A stretch of 64,000 nucleotides of DNA, taken from Tanypteryx hageni. Its lineage: Eukaryota > Arthropoda > Insecta > Odonata > Petaluridae. Below, in pieces: positions 38,304 to 50,750 of this stretch. The DNA lies in assembly GCA_028673005.1 (NCBI GenBank), contig CM054115.1, positions 193,758,370-193,822,369 of the forward strand. Reading direction: 5' to 3'. The notes beneath the pieces are model-generated. The model ran no database searches and was not told where the DNA came from. It was given only the letters and a program-made list of their open reading frames with translations. Made by a program: the position numbers and the translations under genes. Each line of letters opens with the position of its first letter. Position 1 is the stretch's first letter.

Positions 38304-41300
38304 GGGCGGCGACTTATTAAAAATATTGGGGGGCCTAGTTCCAGGAGGTATGGAATTGAATTGGCTACCAAGTTTAACCTGTGTATAACCCTCTGCACAG
38401 TCACCTGCTACTGTCATTAGCTCACGTCTAATGAGCAGTTGCCCTTGTAAAGGAGCTGACTCATTGACATTGTAATATTTAAGAATTGTAATATTTTCTC
38501 AAATTAATTTAGTAAGTTTTTAGGAATAAATAAGTATCTACAAATAAAGAGAGCATGGAGATATGTAGGTAAAATTATTTTATTAGGGATATTATTTATA
38601 AATTACAAAGTGAAAGAGGATTGTAACATTAGTTTTACAATTTTGTCACGATTTTAATATGATTTAGTAATGTTCTTATTCATGTCAATTTGTGTATTTA
38701 AGAAAAAATGAAATATTAAGATATAAAATATTAAGTTAAGGGGTGACACGCCTTAAAAGTAGATACTTAGTATAAGGCGAAAATTGTACGACGGACTGGG
38801 TTGCGCTTAATGAATTCATTGACGAGAGGCCTCAGGTCTAAATTGTCCAGCATAGTTTGATGGATGTTAAGGATCGCAATGTTGTTCAGCCTCTTCTACC
38901 CCATCATAGATCTCAAGTAGGTCTTCAGGCGGCGAAGGGCGCTAAATGATCTTTCAGCTGACGCTGTGCTTACAAGCATGGTGCGGAGGAGTTTGAAACA
39001 TTTAGCGACTTCAGGGAGAAGCTCGCGCACTGCGTTGTCCTTCAGCAAAAATTTCCTTATTTCGTACATCGTGGTCAAGGGTTCTTTTCTTTGTCTGCCA
39101 ATGTCCCCAAGCATTGACAGGTGTAGCGAGAGCCTGTCAGCATCTAAGTCGTTTGCAAAGAATGCCCTTGCTTGCTCGAGCTTGATGCCGCCACTGTTGA
39201 CAGCAGAGACACACTCTTTCTCAACCAATAGCACTTTTTGAAGCACTGTGGATTCAAACCTCTCTTTTACACAACTTTCTATGGTGTCGACTACCTTGTT
39301 GGAAATATTCTTTCGTGCTTTGGAATCTGTGAGGTGTAGCAGCGCGAGGATTGTCAAGCCTTTTCGGAACATTTCTCTGACGGGGCAGCACCGGATCTTC
39401 TACAAGATTAGGTTTTTCCCGTAAACACTCTTGCCAAAACTGCTCAAAGCCCTTACGATTTTCTACAAGGATATCGAGTAAACATTTAAGCTTTGATTCT
39501 ACTTCAGTAGCACCAATGCGGGGACATTGGACCTTAGAATTCACTTCCTCGACAGGGTTCATTACGTGGCAGTAGAGGGAGATGAAAAAGTATGATTTGA
39601 AGTGCAACATTGTCTCAAGGTACCCGGAACATTTTAATGCTGCGCCAGTCGTGTCTTCTGCTGAAAAGGTCTCGAAGAATTAAAGGATATGTTCGTAGTT
39701 CTTCAGGATCTGCTGCATACTGGAAACTCTCATCGTCCACCTTGTAGGGCACAGTGGACGCAGGTTTTTCGGGGCAGTCTTGTCTTCGACGTGGACAGTT
39801 CTAAGCCCCCCTTTTAGGGGATTCCCTGATTGTATTTATCAAATCTTTAGCAAGGTTCATTGTATCCCTCATAGTCGGCAGGTGACGCAATCTATCTTGC
39901 ACAGCTAAGTTCAAAGAGTGAGCTGCGCAGTGAACGTATGTTGCCTGCGGCTGCAGATCCGCTACTAACTTCTGAAGCCCTTTGAATTCTCCACTCATTT
40001 TCAATGCGCCGCCATAGCACTGTCCCCGCAAATTTTCAGTAGACATGTCCAAACGTAAAAGAATGTCTTTCACTATGTCAAAGAGAGTTTCTGCTTTAGT
40101 ACTGACAGTTTCGTACAATCCAATGAAATCTTCATATATATCGAAGTTTTCGTTGACGGTTCGTACACAGAAGGTGACTTGCTCATGAATGGAGATGTCG
40201 CACGTCTCGTCGACCATGATGGAAAAATACTCGCAGCTCTTGATTTGGCTTACAACCGAACGAAGAACATTTTCTCCCAATATTTGAACTATTTCATTCT
40301 GGACGTCATGGGAGAGCCACTTGTAGCCCGAACGCCATTCCATTCGTTGAGCTCGGGTACGTCGCCTTTCCTCAATTCCAGCAATTGCCTAAAATTTGAG
40401 CTTAGTTCTTCGTGCCAAACTACTTCTACTCAACGGATCAAAAAGCTTACAACAGAAGCAAAACACTGCGTTTAGACTCTCAGAATACACTAACCACCTT
40501 CGTAAAATTGTTTCACCATTCCTAATTTTCCTATAAAATATGGAATTTGAAAAACTACGATTACATATGTCTTGAGGAAAATTGAAATCGTTTCTCATAG
40601 CTGATGGGCCAATCATTATAATATGATCAAATTCAGAGCGAGATAAGTTATCAGGCCATATACCTATATCATCATATCGCTTTGAAAAATTTGTTTCAAG
40701 ATTTAAATCAAAATCAGACTTATGGTTTGGGTTAGTTACAACATTTTCAGTCAATTTCATAATTATTGTTAACACAAGTTCTTGCACTTCTGTTGCACTT
40801 TCTTCATTTTCTGGGAACTCAGCAGCACCCGGGGTAGTCACGGTACTTATAATATACTTCAACAACTTAGGTTGCTTTTGGATTTCTAATATCTTTTCCA
40901 GTCTTCATTTATGATTCCGTGCTCCCGATAATTTTAATGATGGCCATAGGGAATAATCTGAAAATGGAATTATTGATTTAACAAACTAAATGATTCCTAT
41001 TGTATTACTACGAAACTACTTATTTATGCAACAAATAAAAACTTCCAAGTCACTAAAAATAAAAGTGTGGGTTATTCGCAAAGATTGCATTAAAATGTCT
41101 GGTATTATTCGTATATCATTAGATGTCGACAAAGGTTGATATTAAATTAAATTTTTAAAACATAAATACGGAGAAAATATATGAAAAAGATGGATTATTT
41201 AAGAGAAATTCGTAATGAGATGTGCAAGCAAATAAAGAAGTGCAAGGGCATATCAGGCATGTGAGAAAAGTGAAGTTTATAAAAAAATGAGCAGAGGGAG

Positions 41301-41562
41301 CGTATTCGGTCTTCGATGGATTGCTAAGGAGACGGCGTCTACCCTATTCTCTCTCCGACTAACCTTTTTGCATACCACATGAAATTGTATAAATATCTTA
41401 TAATTTTTATCTGAACAAAACACTTGTGCACACGAGTTACAAGAAAAAATTGCGATTTTTGAGGGTTATTCAAGTCTTAGAAAGCCGAAAGCCGATGGCG
41501 AACACCGAGTGAGCCACCCCTAAATTTGTCGGAGGAAGCCCCTCAATTACCGGCCGCCCTTG
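38301..41562 (-). mobile_element. hAT element, ZMYM1-like, degraded
   Basis: A decayed transposase gene lies between CAGGGGCGGCGAC at 38301 and, on the other strand, CAAGGGCGGCCGG ending at 41562. These look like hAT termini, but I find no matching 8-bp duplication, so the boundaries are tentative. Confidence 0.6.
38896..40905 (-). pseudogene. hAT transposase, ZMYM1/DUF4371-like, broken
   Basis: In order: a TTF-type N-terminal region (GPSAMRNDFNFPQD..RSFSNSIFYRKIRNGETILRRWLVYS..NAVFCFCCKLFD), a gap, WLSHDVQNEIVQILGENVLR, the core SIMVDETCDISIHEQ, LRGQCYGGALKMSGEF, YVHCAAHSLNLAV, then after frame changes YCHVMNPVEEVNSK.., and the C-terminal dimerisation segment STASAERSFSALRRLKTYLRSMM near 38910. 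At least three frame breaks are present. It shares architecture with the hATs at 13.5 and 45.4 kb but is a distinct family. Confidence 0.85.
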
Positions 41563-41599
41563 TGCGGTGCGCGCGTTACAAAAGAGTTGTTTGTGGGAT

Positions 41600-44456
41600 T
41601 TTTCGGTAGCCCTTTTATTCTTGGTTTTCGCAGTCCGAAACGGATTTGAGAAATATTTCGCAGTTTTTCATTTTTAAAAGTAAGAATGGTGGCATTTCGC
41701 CGAGTATACATGCCACTAAAAGGAACAGGAGGTGGAAGGAACTACAACCAACTCATAGTAACCAACGGTAGAGCGAACATGACAGGACCGGGGGCTAGGA
41801 ACGACTGACTCAGCCGATTGGAGAATGAACTAGGGACAGGGCAGGTAAACAGGTGACGTAGGGAGGTATGACATAAGGTGGCTCCACCATCAGAATTTAT
41901 TGCCACTTAATAAATACATTACACTTCCTTCCCCCTTAAATCCTTGACCAATACAAAAAGTAAGTCTCTTTCACTTCACTGTCGCCTTTGTATACATATC
42001 TATACATAATACATTTACAATTTAATTTGGTAATGATAAATCATGAACTATCAAAAAAAACATAACCACAGTGGATAACCATAACAATATGAAATGCAAA
42101 TAACATTAACAACAAATAACAATAAACCATTCCCTTACAAAATTAACATCAACAAATTAAGTCAACCCTGAATAGTTTACAAATCCAACCTGATAACAGG
42201 TTTCCTATCCCTTAATGGATATCGATGTATCTCGGTTTGTTCTGGCTGTGGATTAGCTGATCTCTCATTATTGGAAGGTGAGGTAATAGGCAGGGTCACC
42301 CTCCTATAGGTACATGGTATTCTGGGACTGGGTAAGGAACTGGAAGAGACAATATCCCAAACCACTTGAGTTCCATTTGCACCAGTCACCTGTTCAGGAT
42401 CTACATCAGCTGCATAAGGTGACAGCAACTCTTTAGAATTGACTGACTGATGAACACTTGAGTCTAACTGAGAATGCATACCAATCATTTGATCAATGTG
42501 ACGTTTCCATACAATACCAGACTCTAGTTTTACAAGATAAGATACAGGGCTTAACATTTTTAAAACTATGCCTTCCACCCATTTAGTTTTCCCTCTGTAG
42601 TCTCGAATCAATACAGGCTGTCCTATAAATAATTGTCTAGTGTTACTGCCACCGGCATTGGCAGTTTGCTTAGCCTGTTTACTATGTACAGTCTCAGATA
42701 ACAATGGCCTAAGTAAGTCCAGCCTCATTCTTAAATTCCTGTTAAACATTAATTTAGCAGGGGATTCGTTAGTGGTCATATGTACACTACTCCTATAAGC
42801 CAATAGAAATCTACTTAAAGCTAGTTCTGGGTTTTCTTTAGCAAGTACCTCATGTTTCAGCCGTTTCTTAACAGTCTTTACTGAATTCTCCACTTGGCCA
42901 TTACTAGCGGGATGATATGAAGGTGTAAAGGTATGTTTAATACCATTTAACCTCAAAAACTGGTTAAACTCATAAGAAGTGAATGGTGGACCATTGTCTG
43001 ACACACAATGTTCCAGCAGTCCAAATTTAGCAAACATAGGTCTTAATTTAGAAATAGTTTGCTTGGCAGAAGTCGAGCTGACCTCTTCCACCTCTAACCA
43101 TTTACTGTGTGCATCTACTATCACCAAATATAATTTTGAATTAAATGGTCCTAAAAAATCTACATGAATCCTTTGCCAAGGTTGTTCAGGATAATCCCAA
43201 ACGTGCAAATAACTTTTTGTCGGATTTGGCCATTCCATAAGACACAATGAGCAACTATTAGCTAGGCACTCGATATCGTTATCCATCGACGGCCACCAAA
43301 TGTATGATTGTGCCACCGATTTCATTTTCACAATGCCCAAATGGCCACAATGCAGTTCATCTAGAATAGATTTCCGCAAAACTTTAGGGACTACTACTCG
43401 GTATCCCCACATCAAAATGCCTTGCTCCACAGTTAGCTCATTTCGTCTTAAGAAATACGAACTTAATTCGCTGTCCCTATTATTTGGCCAACCGTACAAC
43501 ACATAGCCTAATATTGTACTTAACTCTGGGTCCTTCCTTGTTTCCCTTTTTATGTCATTGAAATTCAATGGAATTTCACTTTCTTCCAAGCATTGCAAAT
43601 AGGTACCCACATACCCTATCTGATCACATACTTCAGTAGCTTCTGTTACATTCAATGGTAGCCTAGATAGCCCATCTGCATTACCGTGATCTGCAGATTT
43701 AATGTAGTGGATATCAAAATCATACCCTGATAAAAATAATGCATACCGCTGCAGCCGACTAGCTGCATATGCTGGCAACCCTTTCTTCGGTCCAAAAATA
43801 GACAAAAGCGGTTTATGATCTGTAAGTAGAGTGAATTTTTGAGAAAACAAATATTGATGAAATTTCTTAACTCCAAATACAATAGCTAGGGCTTCCTTGT
43901 CAATAACCGAATAACCTAGTTCATCTTTTGACAATGACCTCGAGGCATAAGAAATTGGTTTTTCAGATCCATTTTTTTGAACTTGACTTAAAACACAGCC
44001 TATTCCATAAGCCGAACTATCAGTAGCTAATTTCAGTGGTAACCCTGTATCATAATGTGCTAAAATTGGTGCTGACACTAGTTTTCTCTTAACTAGCTCA
44101 AACGATTTATCACAAGCATCATTCCATTCAAAATTAGTATCCTTCCTTAACAAACGGTACATAGGACTTAAAACAGTGGACAGATTGGGGACAAACTTAG
44201 AATAATAATTCACTAATCCTAAAAATCCTTTCAGCTGAGAGGCGTTTTTAGGAGTAGGCGCATTTAGAACTGCTTCTACTTTACTGGGTGAGGTATGTAA
44301 CCTTTCTTTACAAATTACAAACCCTAAATACTCAATGCACTTCGAAAACAATTGACACTTACTCCTACTTACGGTTAAGCCATTTTCACTCAGTCTCTTA
44401 CAATCACTTTTAAGTCTAGACAAGTGCTCATTTTGGTCTGTGATTAAAATGAATTT
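41600..44456 (-). mobile_element. Ty3/gypsy LTR retrotransposon, 5'-truncated
   Basis: The coding part (42177-44456) starts abruptly inside the reverse transcriptase. Downstream, a polypurine tract AAGGGGGAAGGAAG (41937-41924, minus) is followed immediately by TGTAATG, a normal start for a 3' LTR, placing its inner edge at 41923. The outer LTR edge is unresolved (my left boundary is approximate) and no 5' LTR, gag, protease or RT fingers/palm are present. Confidence 0.75.
42177..44456 (-). pseudogene. Gypsy Pol remnant: RT thumb, RNase H, integrase
   Basis: About 760 uninterrupted codons. It begins just after the point where the RT catalytic aspartates would lie, then covers the RT thumb (KCQLFSKCIEYLGF, LKGFLGLVNYYSKF), RNase H (LATDSSAYGIG..ISYASRSL..EKEA-like, LLTDHKPL), the integrase zinc-binding H/C motif (LHCGHLGIVK...CSLC), and the DDE core with HVDFLGP, SDNGPPF and NGQVENSVKTVKK. 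The C-terminal tail has a GKTKWVEGIV-type domain. There is no usable start, as the front of Pol is deleted. It is an LTR retrotransposon, not an infectious virus. Confidence 0.88.
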
Positions 44457-44697
44457 TGGCACAGCTTTATTTTAACAATGCAGATTTTATTTCTACAGCA
44501 AGGGTGTCTCTTGAAAGAACCATATTTATATACCAGCACAAGCAAGATTTTTTGAAACTTTAGAAGCAACAAAATATATTCTTCGAAATAAAAATAATCA
44601 TATATGTTCCATCACTATAATTCAATAAAGTCTTTTTTTGCCTTTTTACTTCTCAAAATCTTTGGGTTGAGATTTAGTCTGAGGTTACAAATTTATA
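44457..44697. other. Intergenic spacer
   Basis: AT-rich sequence between the gypsy break and the TA-flanked MITE. Nothing recognised. Confidence 0.5.
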
Positions 44698-45057
44698 CCT
44701 TATTTACTTGAATCCAAGACGACCTTTTAGCAGACTCAAAACAGAAAAAAGATTTTGACCTAATAATTTCTCACTGAATGAATCTGGTGTACATTTTGAA
44801 CACATATTCAGTTTAGGTATACTATTTCATTCATTTATTTAAATGGTTTGTTTCAAATTTTTGTTTGAAAAAAAAATTTTTAATGCATTTTTTAAATTAA
44901 TACTATTAATTGAATTCTGCATTATAAGTTTGCAATGAAAAATTTCAGTAGATACAATGATTTTCTCACGTGTTGCATTTGTTTAAAAATCATCGATTAA
45001 ACACATTATCATACTTCCTACAGTTCTATGACAATTTATCGTGGTGAGTTCGTAGTG

Positions 45058-45120
45058 CGTAAATACGTCGCGCATCAATTCGTCGCGCGTCAATTCGTCG
45101 CGCATCAATTCGTCGCGCAC
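45058..45120. repeat. 15-bp tandem repeat, unit CAATTCGTCGCGCAT
   Basis: Four to five consecutive GTCGCGC-containing units precede more diverged ones to about 45190, and related GACGAATT(T/G) units occur at 45370-45425 and, past the hAT, at 50634-50650. The array belongs to the outer MITE. Confidence 0.8.
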
Positions 45121-45609
45121 AAAATTCGTTGCCTGTCAATGCATCACACAACAAACTCATCACGCGCCAATTCATCTGTCAACAAATTCATCGCGATACA
45201 CCATGACTGGTGAATGGCTGGGTAGACACTTTTCCACAAGATAAAATTTTCTTTATATTTCGATAATACCAGAATTACGCGAGACACATTGGATGGTGTA
45301 TGGCAAGGGGTGACACCCAACCAAAAGTGTATTCCCCTGCCGTACACCAGTCAAGGTGTCTCGCCCTCCAATTTGTCTTGCGACGAATTTGTCACGCGAG
45401 GAATTTGTCTCGAGTTTGTCGTGTAACCACGAATTGAAGCCAGGCCCGGCCCAAGATATTTTGGCGCCCCAAGCGCAGAGCCTTTCGGGCGCCCTCGTCG
45501 GTAAAAAATTTTGCGATCTTGTTTGATAGAGATTGTTACCATCCAAATAGGTGATGAGATAATCTTGTTTAATTATCACAAAATAATAAAGTTTTCCAGT
45601 AATGAAATA

Positions 45610-45894
45610 GGCTACCGGTCCACGCACGTCCCCAAAAAATAGTATAAAAGGAAAACATATATTTTTTAACCCCCAAAATTCATGATCTTTCATTCTTCAA
45701 TATTAATTCTATTATTTCTTTATTGTTACACGTAGATTAATTTTTAAATATTTATAAATAAAGATTAAAATACTTTCACTTAATAAATTAATTATGATTG
45801 TTAATGATCTCTTCGGTCTGAAATCTGTTTTTTGGGGTTAAAAAATTTGTTTTTCTTTTATACTGTTTTTTTGGGACGTGCGTGGTCCGGATCC
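45610..45894. mobile_element. Mutator-type MITE with 9-bp duplication and long inverted arms
   Basis: The 9-mer AATGAAATA is duplicated exactly at 45601-45609 and 45895-45903. The inverted arms extend about 65 bp: starts GGCTACCGGTCCACGCACGT and (complement) GGATCCGGACCACGCACGTC, then CCC..AAAAA..AGTATAAAAG and TTTTTTAACCCC. Nine-base duplications with long terminal repeats are typical of Mutator-like elements. No ORF. Confidence 0.85.
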
Positions 45895-46160
45895 AATGAA
45901 ATATGTTTACAGAGAATTTATTATTAAATTTTCATACATTTTTACAGGAAATTTTTCATGATTTTACTAAAAAAAATTTAAAATTTGATTGTTTTGAATT
46001 TGTATCTATTTAATAATAAAAAGTTTTGATATAAAAATTTTTAATAAACAGAATAATAAGATTAAAATGTTACTAATAAAAATAACACAAATTAAATATA
46101 TTTACGTCGAATTGAATGTAAAAGTCACAAATATTTACAAGAATTTCTGTTTTCTGGCTT

Positions 46161-48597
46161 TTACAGATGCAAAGTCTTGAAGTAGGTCTTCAAATTTGAT
46201 TTTTTTAGAACATCGTGCTCTATAGAAATAGTTGCCAGACCTGTCAGTCGCTCTTGAGACATAGTTGATCTCAAGTAATTTTTAATAATTTTTAATTTAG
46301 AGAAACTTCTTTCACACGACGCTACCGTTATTGGGAGAGTTAGCATAATTCTCAATGCAACTGCCAAATTAGGAGCAAAATCATTTGGTAAAACAAATTG
46401 CAACACATCTAACGGTGTCCAATCCGTTTTTATTAAAGGGGACAGTGCTGTTATTTCCTCTAACATTTCCGAGCCATCCAAATCAGTCTCATTGATATCA
46501 TTTGAGTTTGTTAGTGCTGCTTGTAGATCCAAACATTTTTTAAAAAGTTCATCTTTGGAAATGTTTTTAATATTATTTACATCATATATAAAACGGAATA
46601 AATTACCGTGGTTATGTAATTGCATAACACTTTCTTCTACGGACATGATTACTACGTCATAGACATAGAAACAAAAATCTACTTTGAATTGCGTCTTCAA
46701 ATCAATTAGGGATTCATCTGGAGCAGAGTTAAAAGTTTTTCGTCGGGGACGAATACGAGTCTTTATGAGAAAAAATGGTTGGACTTCCAAATCAACGGCA
46801 ATTATTTTTGCCTTTTCTAAAACTTCATCAAATGCAATGTCCGACCGACATTTCTTTAGGGTTTCTATGGTTGATTTTAATGTATCAACAACTTTCGAAA
46901 TGCATATTTTTTCTTCCTGTGAATACTTGCTGGCTATGTTAATCGTCTTTAAAATATTATACCAGACAACAATACAGCAAATAAAACGGAAATCTTTCAT
47001 TTGATTAGCCAATGTTTCTGCTTCATGTCGAGCAATTGGATCAAAGGATGAATCTTCACTTATTTCATAAAGAGAATCGTAAATATCACCAGAATGAAAC
47101 CTGAAAGGTTTGATCGCCTCTATTCTACTTTCCCATATAGTTTCACTAAATGATTTTAAAGTTAACTTAGCAACATTTTTAATTAAAACAGACCAGCGTC
47201 TTGTAGATCCACTCATAAAAACATAGATAGCTTGTATTATACTAAAAAATGAAACAGCGATATGAGATGATTTAGCAGCATCATTGATGACAAGATTCAA
47301 GGAGTGAGCATGGCAAGGAACAAAAAACGCTCGATTATTTACATCAAGTATCCTTTTTTGATCACCCGAGTGTCTGCCTTTCATGTTTGAAGCATTGTCG
47401 TAACCTTGACCGCGCATATTACTCATGGGAATACCTAACTTTTCAAGTTCCATAAAAATTGCATCGGTAAGTTCTGATGAAGTTGTTCTCTCCACCGGAA
47501 TGAAATTCAGAAAGTGCTCACAAATTTCTACCCTTTGATTGATGCTGAGGAAACGTATTATTATTGACATCTGTTCAATATTGCTTATGTCTGGTGTAAA
47601 ATCAACAATTATCGAATAATATTTTGCCTACTTCAAATTTTCTAATATTTTATTTCGCACTGCCGTGGACATTAGCTGTATTAGTTCATTTTGAATAGTT
47701 TTCCCTAAATAGTGACTATGGTGTTCATTTGATTTTACTCTTTGCAGATGCTCTGCCATGACAATCAAATTTTGCCAGCAACTCTACTAATTGTAGATAA
47801 TTACCATTATTGCTTTCATGCAATCTGTCTGATGAGCCCCTAAATGCGAGACATTGACGGCCGAGAAATTCGACTATAACAAATAGTCTTTCTAATACTC
47901 CTTGCCAATGACGAGTTTCAGCACTCAAATTTTTTTGTAAATACGAATCTAATGTTTCATTACCAAAAATCCTTTTCTTGAATTCTATCCATTTTTTATG
48001 TAATTCAAAGTGAATTGGTGAGGTTTCATGTTCTTTAAGGGTTTGACTCAAATTTCTCCAGTCATTATAACAATCTTCAGTTATAGAAATTTTTGTCAAG
48101 CTAAAGAGTTTACAAAAAAAGCAAAACACTGCGTTTTTAATTGTTGAGTAAACAAGCCATGTTCTATCAATCTCCTCTCAATTTCTCAGCTTCCTTTTGA
48201 CGTTTGCAACAGTAAATCGTCGGTTATTCTTATCTTTAGGGTAATTAATATCTGCTCTTGGCTTTGTTGGTCCTCTTAAAACTGCCTCTAATCTAAATGA
48301 ATCTGTGATAACAGAGGGCCAGGTTGCAGGATCCGAAATATTGTCAACAATTCCATCTCTAAATTCATATCCACGATCAGAATTGATCGCACTATCCGCC
48401 ACTTCCGTAGACCTATGCGAAGATGGCTCATTTTTCTTGTCTTCGAGAACCACATTTTCTTGTATTGCGGATTCTCTCAAAGCCGGATCTTCTTTTAAGA
48501 ATTTTAGTATAGACACCGATTGCTTTTTAATTTCTAATTGAATCTCAGCTTTTCTCTTGCGATATTCGGCTCCCGATAATTTTTTACGACCAAGCAA
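46161..48597 (-). pseudogene. hAT transposase, ZMYM1-like, two frame breaks
   Basis: It starts at ATG 48597 with MLGRKKLSGAEYRKRKAEIQ, a family-typical N-terminus. Then ITDSFRLEAVLRGP, the TTF-type region (MFCFFCKLFSLTK..YNDWRNLSQTLKEHETS), HWQGVLERLFVIVEFLGRQCLAFRGS, a gap and frameshift near 47640 across the first catalytic block, then MRGQGYDNASNMKG, FVPCHAHSLNLVIND, RWSVL, a helical insertion and the dimerisation block LPITVASCERSFSKLKIIKNYLRSTM. The ORF is the most complete hAT gene in the window but carries a stop near 48178 and the shift. Confidence 0.9.
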
Positions 48598-50750
48598 CGT
48601 GTTTTAACTGTAATGTAGAAATAGTATCTTAATTGTTTATAATATTTATATCAAAATATAATATAAAGCTGAATATTATTGTAATATTATTTGTTATTTT
48701 TACAGCAGTAATATTTAAAATGAAATTGTAAATGGGAATTATCGTGATCCTAAAGATCGAATTTTGTGAATAACTCGATTAGAAATAAACTTAGAAGTCT
48801 GAAATTCCTCAGAGTATCATTGTTAATGAATATCTGCGTAATGATCTAAAATAATTTCGTGAACGATCACGGGTTCAAATACAGAGGACGAGGATGAGAT
48901 AAAACGTAAAAATCACAGTTTTATTTTAATGGGTTTCATTTTTGTTTCCTTTAAAACATCTGAAAATCAAGATATTGTTACTAATATTTGCTTGAACCCA
49001 CCTAAATTAATAGATTCTTATTCTTGTCGTATTTTACTATCTCAGTCGAAATCGCTTTTATTGAATTTATGTTCAAGTTTCCCTAACTTTTACAAAATTT
49101 CCATGGTTACGTGTATTGTTGACCTCGGTAATTTCAGTGCTTGGAAAATAAACTTTCTCGGAATTAAATGAAGTTATGGATTAAATAAAAATAAATCGGA
49201 TGTTACTTATGTCTTTTAATCTATATAAGACTAGCATTGTATTTTTGGTTGTCTGACATATTTCAATGCTCAATCTCGGATATTTTAATCTCCGGTAATT
49301 TTTATTCCTCCAAGTTTATTTTTAACGAGTTGTGCAATTAATTCATTAAAAACCAAACAAATCCCTTATGAATTATTCAATTGAATTCATAAAATTATAA
49401 TATTATAAATTTTAATGGTCGCAGAACAGAAATCAAATAATTTATGACGTTGTTTATAAGAAAAGGCTAAGTTAGAGATCTCAACTATATAATTTTGTTA
49501 ATTTCTTATTGAGGCAAAATATGAATTCATTAAAATATTAAACATCCCATTAAAACAATCTAAATATAACAAGTACCTGTTAAGAATGAATAACAGCGAG
49601 CAATGGAGGGCGGGTGAAGAGCGTCAGTGAACAGGGAACGTGCCTCCTATTAAGATAATTAATATAGATTGAAAGAATTCAATAATTTTTTGCAAAAATA
49701 ATGAAAATGTTTCTCTTACGTCTCTCGACAAATGTTCAAGATTGTATAAAACATTGTCTTACCTCCATAAATTATAATCCTTTCAGTCAAAGGTGTTACG
49801 TTGATCTCTTCGTAGGAAACGTAGAATTTGCCACTTCCCTTCCTTCTTGAAACACTAAATATACTCCTGCAACTTATAACACAACTTATAACAGAGACAG
49901 GCCAACGGAGAGTATTCACCGCGCTCTTCTCCTTACTTAGTAAGAATGGTGAGAATACAGCGCGCTTCATAGTAGATTGTGTTTTCCCAGGAGTTTTAAG
50001 TTTTCAAGAAAAATAATGAGATAGAACGATAAGACACGGAACGACATGAAGACCTATGGGTCGCCTGAATGAAAGTGTACCGCCCCCAATGTTTCCTACC
50101 GATTCTCTTTGATTTGCGCTCCAGGGATTTCCCCGGGACCCTCGGGAGAATGCATTCTTTGAGCATAGAGGCACAGGTCTCACTTTCGATTTTATGACCC
50201 CCAGACATTTCCTCTGGCCGGCCTCAAAGTTCCTACCAGGAAGGCGCATGCCTATTAAGGCTATTAAGAAAGGCCGCCAAAGAAAAGGAAAATCGCAGCC
50301 TCGCTCTCCTGCACAGCTGCACTTTGAAAACTGACCGTGTGAAATATTTGCAAGGATCCCCAAGACGAGGGAATATTTCGAGCCTGGTTCAATTATTCGG
50401 TTTTTCCAATTTCCTTTTCGCCTTTCTTAGACCGATTTGTTCAAACGATATATCCGAACGTCTTCTCCCCGTTACCAGCTGAATATCTTTCCTGATTTTT
50501 GTCAGCTGCCAACGCAACAGAATTTAAATATTTTCTAAATTCTAGTGAATCAAAATCTGCGCCCCCAAAATTTTGCCGCCCCAAGCGATGCTTGGTTCGC
50601 TTGTATTGTCGGGCCGGCCCTGATTGAAGCATGACGAATTGACGCGTGATTATTGACGGTATACGATTTCGTACTCGAATTTAAGACAACCCTCGATTTT
50701 CGCAAGCTGAAATTTGGAAAAACTCATCTTGCATTCGGGTAAATACGGTA

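Larger units (their letters stand above)
45441..50622 (-). mobile_element. hAT element with exact 8-bp target duplication
   Basis: Perfect ATTGAAGC duplications flank it at 45433-45440 and 50623-50630. The ends are CAGGCCCGGCCC.. and (complement) CAGGGCCGGCCCG.., followed in both arms by GGCG(C/G)C-rich sequence and CGCTTGGGGCG-type blocks. It is long (5.2 kb) for a hAT with one transposase gene (46161-48597). The 48.6-50.4 kb part has no recognised content, though it includes a GC-richer segment at 49590-50400. A Mutator-type MITE is nested at 45610-45894. Confidence 0.93.
44698..50748. mobile_element. TA-flanked pogo/Tigger-like MITE split by a 5.2-kb hAT
   Basis: The ends CC(T/G)TATTTAC(T/C)(T/C)GAAT(C/G)C, followed by AAGA(C/T)GA, occur as an inverted pair at 44698 and 50748, flanked by TA at 44696-44697 and 50749-50750. 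Without the nested hAT (45441-50622) it would be about 860 bp. It contains a short tandem array (45058-45120). No transposase is present. Confidence 0.7.

Noticed and set aside
42177..44456. Intact retroviral or gypsy pol gene
   Set aside because: The frame is open but begins inside RT after the catalytic site; gag, protease, 5' LTR and most of RT are missing, and no env is seen.
50004..50363. 119-codon minus ORF in the GC-richer part of the large hAT
   Set aside because: No recognisable motif, overlaps other ORFs in different frames; not supportable as a gene.
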